A stretch of DNA of 64,000 nucleotides from an uncultured Lachnospiraceae bacterium (GTDB lineage: Bacteria > Bacillota > Clostridia > Lachnospirales > Lachnospiraceae): the NCBI GenBank assembly GCA_947626395.1, contig CANQRU010000003.1, positions 85,819 through 149,818 of the forward strand, given 5' to 3'. The stretch's first letter is position 1; the number at the start of each line of letters is the position of its first letter. Below the pieces are notes generated by a model, which did no database searches, had not been told where the DNA came from, and saw only the letters and a program-made list of their open reading frames with translations. Positions 58,198 to 64,000 of this stretch are shown here, piece by piece. A program made the position numbers and the translations under genes.

Positions 58198-58668
58198 TCA
58201 CGTATCGATCCGGATCATCTCCACCAAAGCCTTATTTCTATATGCGACATCCTCCCTGACCGTAAAGCCCTGGCTCTCCCAAAAGGCGTTCCCGGCCTCG
58301 TTCCGGTTGAAGACCAGAAGAGCGGCTTTATTGATACCCTCTTCCTTCAGCGCGGCAATGCAGCATTCCAGAAGTTTGCCGGCAATCCCCTGCCTGCGGT
58401 AATCCTCCGCGACGGACATATGGTAAATATACCCTCTCCGGCCGTCATGTCCGCAAAGGGCGATTCCGACAATACGGTCCGCCTCTTCCGCGACATACGA
58501 CGTCTCCGGATTTCTTAATAGAAATTTTTCAATACCTTCCCTGGAATCATCCAGATTATTAAAGCCCATATTTTTACAGGACATCCAGAGATCATATACC
58601 TTTTCGTAATCCGCGATGGTCATGATCCGAAACCGTACTTCGTTATTTTCATATAACATCCTTCTCAT
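58198..58668 (-). CDS. GNAT family N-acetyltransferase
   Basis: VRFRIMTIADYEKVYDLWMSCKNMG...GYIYHMSVAEDYRRQGIAGKLLECCIAALKEEGI. Confidence 0.94.
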   Translation of the reverse strand: MRRMLYENNEVRFRIMTIADYEKVYDLWMSCKNMGFNNLDDSREGIEKFLLRNPETSYVAEEADRIVGIALCGHDGRRGYIYHMSVAEDYRRQGIAGKLLECCIAALKEEGINKAALLVFNRNEAGNAFWESQGFTVREDVAYRNKALVEMIRIDT

Positions 58669-58678
58669 CTCCGACTTC

Positions 58679-59473
58679 TCAATGATTCTCTGACGATTCC
58701 GGTTTATCGTCTTTTGCCATATTCTCCTTCGCCGCGCCTTCCGTCATTCCGCCCAGCAGCCAACCGAATCCTTTTCCTACCCGTTTTCCCGGATCTTTAA
58801 AATGATTCCCTTTATTCCACTCCAGAACACAGTCCGTGCCCTGCCCTTTAAGGATCTCACAGCTCTCGCGGATGCATCTGCCTACCGTCCGCATAACCGG
58901 ATTGCCGGTCCTCTCTTCACGGTCGCCCAGACTCAGATACACCCTGCCGGTCAGGATCTCCTTCTCCTTCATATAATCCACAAATCCGGGGAACCAGACC
59001 GATGGGGACACGGCCGCGGCCCCCGCGAACACATCCGTCTGGTATACCGCCCACAGCGCGAACAGTCCTGCCAGGGAATACCCGCCGATGAAATAGCGCC
59101 TTCCGGCGTCCGACGCCGCCTCCAGTACCCGATCCAGAGTCTCCCGCGCGCCCTCGCCGAAACCGTCTTCATCGGATACGGCCGACGCGTCGCCAGTGCT
59201 CTTCTCGCATGGAAATACCGGCAAAGCGTCGCCGGCGCTCTTCCTGTATGGAAATACAGCCGGCGCTTTCCACGGCGACAGCTCCCGGTTCCAATCGTCC
59301 ACCTTCAGCGCAGTCAGACAGAAATCTCCGCCCGCCAGGGCGCTTACCGTTTCCACGGTATCCGGCAGCTGCGCGAAATCATGCTCTCCGACCAGCTGGA
59401 TCAGGACATTCCGCGAATTTGTATCTCCGTAATCATATCTCGTCAGCATCCAATAATCTCCCCTGCGATCCAT
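58679..59473 (-). CDS. alpha/beta-hydrolase (esterase D/Fes-like)
   Basis: RRYFIGGYSLAGLFALWAVYQTDVFAGAAAVSPSVWFPGFVDYM; LSLGDREERTGNPVM. Confidence 0.85.
   Translation of the reverse strand: MDRRGDYWMLTRYDYGDTNSRNVLIQLVGEHDFAQLPDTVETVSALAGGDFCLTALKVDDWNRELSPWKAPAVFPYRKSAGDALPVFPCEKSTGDASAVSDEDGFGEGARETLDRVLEAASDAGRRYFIGGYSLAGLFALWAVYQTDVFAGAAAVSPSVWFPGFVDYMKEKEILTGRVYLSLGDREERTGNPVMRTVGRCIRESCEILKGQGTDCVLEWNKGNHFKDPGKRVGKGFGWLLGGMTEGAAKENMAKDDKPESSENH
59187..59264 (-). repeat. 39-bp tandem duplication inside the esterase gene
   Basis: gcgtcgcc(a/g)g(t/c)gctctt(c)...(g/t)atggaaata at 59187 and 59226; protein AVFPYRKSAGDAL / PVFPCEKSTGDAS. Confidence 0.88.
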
Positions 59474-59649
59474 TATCCTTATACCGCCATATTACCGCAA
59501 AATATCGATTTCGTAAATTCAGATTTTTTATCGATTCGCAGTTTTTTTCTATCGATTTACAAGCTTTTATCGATCTGTACTATCGGTTTATAGCCGGAAA
59601 TTACGAAAAGAAGAATTACAGGAATATGCAAAACGCACTTGACTGTTCT

Positions 59650-59691
59650 GTCTAATGATGTTAGACTATATCTGTCTAATAACGTTAGACA
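59650..59691. promoter_or_regulatory. paired operators GTCTAA-N5-TTAGAC and TGTCTAA-N5-TTAGACA upstream of blaI-like gene
   Basis: Palindromes at 59650-59666 and 59673-59691, centres 24 bp apart; overlap a candidate TTGACT-17-TAGACT promoter at 59639-59667. Confidence 0.8.
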
Positions 59692-59770
59692 AAATCGTTT
59701 TCCATTTATCATTCATCCGCGCCGCATTTACGCCATGCGCGGGAATGAACATACGACGGGAGGAACCATC

Positions 59771-60175
59771 ATGGAACAATTCAAGCTTGGGGAAATGGAG
59801 CAGCGTTTCGCGGAACTGATCTGGGCGGAGGCGCCCATCGCTTCGGGACAGCTGGCCAGGCGGTGCGCGGAAGCGTTCAGCTGGAAACGGACCACCGCCT
59901 ATACGATGTTAAAACGTCTCTGCGACCGGGGAATCTTCGCCAATGAGAACGGCACCGTGACGGTCCTAATGTCCCGCGAGGATTTTCAGGCTTCCCAGGG
60001 GCATCTGTTTATCGATGAGAACTTCCACGGTTCCCTGCCCATGTTTCTGGCCGCTTTCTCCAGAAAGCGGCGTTTAAGCAGCCAGGAGATCGCACAGCTG
60101 CGGAAGATGATCGCGGAATACCCGGAAGATGGACCGGAAGAGAGAAAAGGAGCAGGCGGCAGTCATGAGCCTTGA
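59771..60175 (+). CDS. BlaI/MecI/CopY-family repressor
   Basis: MEQFKLGEMEQRFAELIWAEAPIASGQLARRCAEAFSWKRTTAYTMLKRLCDRGIFANENGTVTVLM. Confidence 0.94.
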   Translation: MEQFKLGEMEQRFAELIWAEAPIASGQLARRCAEAFSWKRTTAYTMLKRLCDRGIFANENGTVTVLMSREDFQASQGHLFIDENFHGSLPMFLAAFSRKRRLSSQEIAQLRKMIAEYPEDGPEERKGAGGSHEP

Positions 60176-62849
60176 ACATCTGTTTATTGAGATCCTGAAT
60201 ATGAGCCTGACGGCGAGCGCCGTGATCCTGGCGGTACTGCTACTGAGGCTGGCGTTAAGGCGCGCCCCGCAGATCTTTTCCTACGTGCTCTGGGCCGTGG
60301 TTCTGTTCCGGCTCCTTTGCCCGTTCTCCTTCACCTCCGGCGTCTCGCTTCTGGGATTCTGGCAGGAAAAATCAGACGATTACGGGCGGATGAACTATAT
60401 ATCGGAGGCGGCAGTATATAGCAACCCGGCGGCGGAAATGACACCTGTACCTTACGGCGGCAGCAATGGGCCTGCACCGGAAGCGGATTCCCTGAATCGT
60501 CCGTCGTTTCCGGCCCCGGCTGTTGTTTCACCGCAGACGTTTCCGCTCTGGCTGCGCGCCGGCGCCCGCGTCTGGACCCTGGGCGTCCTTCTCCTGTTGG
60601 TCTGCGGCCTGGTCTCCTGCGTCCGTCTCTGCCGGCGGCTTCAGAACGCGGTGCCGCTTGGCGGCGGTCTCTGGCAGGCCGACGGCTTCGGAACGCCGTT
60701 CGTCTTCGGCCTGATCCGTCCGCGGATCTATATCCCGGCCGGCATCGATATGGAACACGCGGATTATATCATTCTCCACGAGCGGATCCACATCCGCCGC
60801 GGCGATCACATTTTCCGGCTTCTGGCCTGCCTTGCCCTGTGTCTCCACTGGTTCAATCCGCTGGTGTGGCTGGCCTGCTCCTTAAGCGGCCGCGATATGG
60901 AGATGTCCTGTGACGAGGCGGTCCTTCGGAAAGCCGGAACCGGCGTGAAAAAGGCCTATTCCGCCTCCCTTCTGGCCCTGGCGGCCGGAGAAGGGGACGG
61001 CTCCCCACGAGGCGTTCCTCTGGCCTTCGGCGAACGGGAACCGGAGACCCGTATCCGAAACGTCCTCCGTTTCCAAAGGCCCGCGGCCGCCACGGTAGTC
61101 GTTGTCTGCCTGATCTGTCTGCTGGCCGCCGTCCTTCTTCTGGCAAATCCCAGAAGGCTGACGCCGGCTGGCGAAACCGCACCCGTTTACTACGGCGTCG
61201 TAAAGACTGCCGATACAGAAACGGACCGGCCGGCGAACAGCCCTTATGTAATTCTGATCCCCGGATTGGGAGAAATGGAAATTCCGGACGCGGAGACTGT
61301 AAAACCTTATATTGAGATCGATTTCTCAGGACTGGAGCCGGGACAGCTGGTGCGGATCGTATTTCCGGAAGGAACAGACGCGGATACGCTGACCTCGGCG
61401 GATGGGTCTGACATTCCAGATATGACGGCCGCCGATTCGGAAACTGTGAGAACCGCAGCGGACGGGTCTGAGGCCGCCGGTATGCAGACCACCGGGCAGG
61501 AAACCGTCAGGTCGGAAAACGCCGGAACCGCGGCATCCAAAACGAAATCAGCCGGCCGCTTCACCGCCGGAGCGGAAACGATCCAGGTCGTAGGCGTCGG
61601 TTTCGACCTCCTTCCGCTCGGCGACGGCCGGTATCTCTTCGCCGTTCCCATCGGCATAGCCGAAAACGCCCAGGAAGGGGACCGTCTCCTTCTCTACTGC
61701 CGACAGACCGGCAACATTGAAAACGGCGCAGCAGCCCCTCTCCTCTTCGCCGACACCCGAGTGGTAGCGGTAGACGCGGGGCAGTATGACGTCTGGGTCA
61801 CGCTTTCCGCTGAGGAAACGGCAACATTCCTGGCCGGTTTCGGCTCCGGAATCCTGTCCGGCTCCGCTTCCGGAATCTCCTGCGAATTGGAGCGCTCAGC
61901 GGTTCCCGAAACCCTCACTCCGGACATTCTGCGCGACGGCGCTGTCCCGGACGGAGCCTATCTGATCTATCCCCGCTCTCTCTCCCGCAGCGCGCGGGGA
62001 TTCGACCGCTACGTCATCCCTGAATGGCCGGAAGGCGAAGAACTGCCGTTCCTTCCTTTCGCAGACGACTGTACCTTCCTGGTCAACCGAAGTTTTGAGA
62101 CTCTGCGGTACGAGGAAACCGGCTTCGACGAATTTGCAAAGCTCCTGACGGATGGTCTGGACTGGCAGGATACACCGGTCCACGCGGTTTTCACGAACGG
62201 CCGGATCAGCCAGGCCGCTCTGGAAAGCGCCTTCTACAAAGCCGGTATCTCCTATATGGCCCTTGAGGGCACGGACAGTTGGTACAATGATCTTCCGGAG
62301 CTTACCGAACAGCCCACCAGCGCCGACGCCCTGGCGGCGTATTACAGGCTTGCGCGGACCGAAACCGCGGATGTCTCCGACGCCCGGGGCGCAGAACAGA
62401 TTGATATCTATACCGGCAATATCGGCGACGGGGACAGCGGGATCGTGCTCGTCCGGTACAACAATGAAGAAGCGGGCCAGCTTTCCTTTTCCCTTTCCGC
62501 CCACTCTGCCCGGGCCGGATGGAACAATATCTACGCCGGGGAGCTGGAGGAAACCGGATATCTCTTGACGGTCCATATCGAGAATCGCGACACCTTCGGC
62601 GAATATTCCTACCAGGTGTTCCGCCTGAGTGACGAAGGCCAGATCCGGCAGATCGCCGGCTCATCCTTCCGCTTTTACGAAAGCCATGACGGTTATGACG
62701 AGGAACTGTTCCGCCGGTGGTGCGGCAATCTGGAAGTCTGGCTGGCGAACAGCCATCTGCTTCTGTCCTCCCAGGAAGGCGGACTGCGCACGGATCCGGT
62801 GTCTGACGCGGAGAGGTACAATTTTCAGACGCTTAACCCGCGCTTATGA
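60165..62849 (+). CDS. BlaR1-type M56 metallopeptidase with a non-PBP C-terminal ectodomain
   Basis: MSLEHLFIEILNMSLTASAVILAVLLLRLALRRAPQIFSYVLWAVVLFRLLCPFSF; IILHERIHIRRGDHIFRLLACLALCLHWFNPLVWLA; no SxxK/KTG seen in the ectodomain. Confidence 0.92.
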   Translation: MSLEHLFIEILNMSLTASAVILAVLLLRLALRRAPQIFSYVLWAVVLFRLLCPFSFTSGVSLLGFWQEKSDDYGRMNYISEAAVYSNPAAEMTPVPYGGSNGPAPEADSLNRPSFPAPAVVSPQTFPLWLRAGARVWTLGVLLLLVCGLVSCVRLCRRLQNAVPLGGGLWQADGFGTPFVFGLIRPRIYIPAGIDMEHADYIILHERIHIRRGDHIFRLLACLALCLHWFNPLVWLACSLSGRDMEMSCDEAVLRKAGTGVKKAYSASLLALAAGEGDGSPRGVPLAFGEREPETRIRNVLRFQRPAAATVVVVCLICLLAAVLLLANPRRLTPAGETAPVYYGVVKTADTETDRPANSPYVILIPGLGEMEIPDAETVKPYIEIDFSGLEPGQLVRIVFPEGTDADTLTSADGSDIPDMTAADSETVRTAADGSEAAGMQTTGQETVRSENAGTAASKTKSAGRFTAGAETIQVVGVGFDLLPLGDGRYLFAVPIGIAENAQEGDRLLLYCRQTGNIENGAAAPLLFADTRVVAVDAGQYDVWVTLSAEETATFLAGFGSGILSGSASGISCELERSAVPETLTPDILRDGAVPDGAYLIYPRSLSRSARGFDRYVIPEWPEGEELPFLPFADDCTFLVNRSFETLRYEETGFDEFAKLLTDGLDWQDTPVHAVFTNGRISQAALESAFYKAGISYMALEGTDSWYNDLPELTEQPTSADALAAYYRLARTETADVSDARGAEQIDIYTGNIGDGDSGIVLVRYNNEEAGQLSFSLSAHSARAGWNNIYAGELEETGYLLTVHIENRDTFGEYSYQVFRLSDEGQIRQIAGSSFRFYESHDGYDEELFRRWCGNLEVWLANSHLLLSSQEGGLRTDPVSDAERYNFQTLNPRL
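61381..61500 (+). repeat. 60-bp degenerate tandem repeat in BlaR1 ectodomain
   Basis: gct gacctcggcggatgggtctga... and gag aaccgcagcggacgggtctga... at exactly 60-bp offset; protein SADGSDIPDMTAADSETV / AADGSEAAGMQTTGQETV. Confidence 0.85.
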
Positions 62850-62910
62850 CCGTCCGTACTTACACCCGTATTCATACCGCTTCGTATTCTCCGGCAGTTC
62901 TATGTTCCGT

Positions 62911-63035
62911 CATGCATTGTCCTGCCGGTGACACACATTTTCATCATGCGTTTTCCGCCGGCGCCGCATATTCCGTCATGCGTTTTCCGCCGGCGCCGCA
63001 TATTCCGTCATGTGTTTTCCGCCAGCGCTGCATAT
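62911..63035. repeat. 32-bp tandem repeat (3 clear units plus a degenerate one) downstream of BlaR1
   Basis: catgcgttttccgccggcgccgcatattccgt at 62945, 62977, 63009; degenerate copy at 62911. Confidence 0.93.
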
Positions 63036-63102
63036 AGAATCATCTTTTAAATTATTCATTGCAAGCGATTTGAATTATTGCCAAAATACATCGCCTTTCC
63101 GC

Positions 63103-63147
63103 ATAAAATTACTGATATTAGTCAATAACTAATATCAGTAATTTTAT
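63103..63147. promoter_or_regulatory. 19-bp perfect inverted repeat upstream of XRE regulator
   Basis: ATAAAATTACTGATATTAG (63103-63121) tcaataa CTAATATCAGTAATTTTAT (63129-63147); TATGAT -10 candidate at 63165-63170. Confidence 0.85.
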
Positions 63148-63203
63148 TCTGCACCAATATCGGTTATGATTCAGACAATTCTACCGCAGACTGGAGCAAT
63201 ATC

Positions 63204-63404
63204 ATGATCGTATTTGATAAATTGTGGAAAGTGATGAAACAGAAAGGTATCTCCCAATACAAGCTGATCAACACCTATGAGGTCAGTCCTTCCCAACTGA
63301 CCAGACTGAAGAGAAATCAAAGTGTCAGCACAAATACCATCGACAAATTCTGCACGATTCTGGATTGTGATATTTCTGACATCATGGAATATAAAAAAGA
63401 ATAA
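63204..63404 (+). CDS. XRE-family HTH transcriptional regulator
   Basis: MIVFDKLWKVMKQKGISQYKLINTYEVSPSQLTRLKRNQSVSTNTIDKFCTILDCDISDIMEYKKE. Confidence 0.94.
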   Translation: MIVFDKLWKVMKQKGISQYKLINTYEVSPSQLTRLKRNQSVSTNTIDKFCTILDCDISDIMEYKKE

Positions 63405-63438
63405 CTGTACACTAAAATCACACCGCGCATTCCCCCGC

Positions 63439-63894
63439 CTACAGCCATCCCAGCATCTGCCCGGCCCAATACGCTACTCCCAACACCCAACTGGACAAAA
63501 TCCCGAACAGGATCACCGGTCCGGCAATCGTGAAGATCTTCACGCCGATTCCATATACCTGACCTTCTACCTGGTACTCGATCGCCGGCGCCACGACCGA
63601 ATTGGCAAAGCCTGTGATCGGCACCAGCGCGCCCGCGCCGCCCCATTTAACAATCTTCGGATAAATATTAAAGCCGGTCAGCAGGATACTTCCCAGGATC
63701 AGCGCCAGCGTGTTCCAGGAAGCCGCAGTCTGCTGATCCAGTCCGTACACGGACATAAGACCGCTTATGACTGCCTGACCGATCATACAGATCACACCGC
63801 CGGTGATAAACGCCCGCAGCATATTCTTCCAAAGCGGATTCGCAGGCGTGATCTGCTTAACATATTCATTGTAGGAATTCTTATTGATCTCCAT
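63439..63894 (-). CDS. spoVAC: stage V sporulation protein AC
   Basis: YNEYVKQITPANPLWKNMLRAFITGGVICMIGQAVISGLMSVYGL...GSILLTGFNIYPKIVKWGGAGALVPITGFANSVVAPAIEYQVEGQVYGIGVKIFTIAGPVILFG. Confidence 0.95.
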   Translation of the reverse strand: MEINKNSYNEYVKQITPANPLWKNMLRAFITGGVICMIGQAVISGLMSVYGLDQQTAASWNTLALILGSILLTGFNIYPKIVKWGGAGALVPITGFANSVVAPAIEYQVEGQVYGIGVKIFTIAGPVILFGILSSWVLGVAYWAGQMLGWL

Positions 63895-64000
63895 ATCATA
63901 TTCTCCTCGTATAATTATTTTTCTTTAGGCGTTTGCGAAACGCCACAAGCCGCATAAATACGGCATTTTTTGTTACTCAAAAACAAATAACTCCTCACTG

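Noticed and set aside
61896-62576. 226-aa - strand ORF
   Set aside because: Antisense to BlaR1; composition typical of a shadow ORF.
62911-63035. CRISPR array candidate
   Set aside because: Contiguous 32-bp tandem repeats without spacers.

Overview
The 64 kb window looks like chromosome from a spore-forming, gut-type Clostridia (Lachnospiraceae-like, inferred from protein families; no rRNA or tRNA was seen). In order it contains: a truncated class B sortase downstream of a 3,500-aa sortase-anchored DUF11-repeat surface protein; an Rpn-type PD-(D/E)XK nuclease; a TIGR00266/AIM24 protein; an L-arabinose/pentose block (DUF2264, fsa, tkt, araD, FGGY kinase, ArsR-type regulator, DUF6171, GH51 arabinofuranosidase); a cysteine/homocysteine block (metY, cysK, Rrf2 regulator); NUDIX and histidine phosphatase genes; an HTH/DUF1016 nuclease pair; a sigma factor with a long C-terminal extension, divergent from an NTF2-like/LytTR regulator; a TlpA-like/CD1871A/4Fe-4S membrane redox cluster; a 5'-nucleotidase; a complete trpEGDCFBA operon with a T-box leader; a DUF234 ATPase; a rhamnosidase (GH78) cluster with an AraC regulator; a BlaI/BlaR1 pair; an XRE regulator; and an isolated spoVAC. 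The most unusual signal is distributed. At least ten short minisatellites (24-60 bp units, often 32, 36, 39 or 60 bp) occur between genes and also as in-frame insertions in conserved enzymes (TrpG, GH78, an esterase, BlaR1, DUF6171, Rpn). A 203-bp imperfect palindrome also lies inside the arabinose gene block. All functional assignments come from reading motifs in the sequence; no database searches were run.
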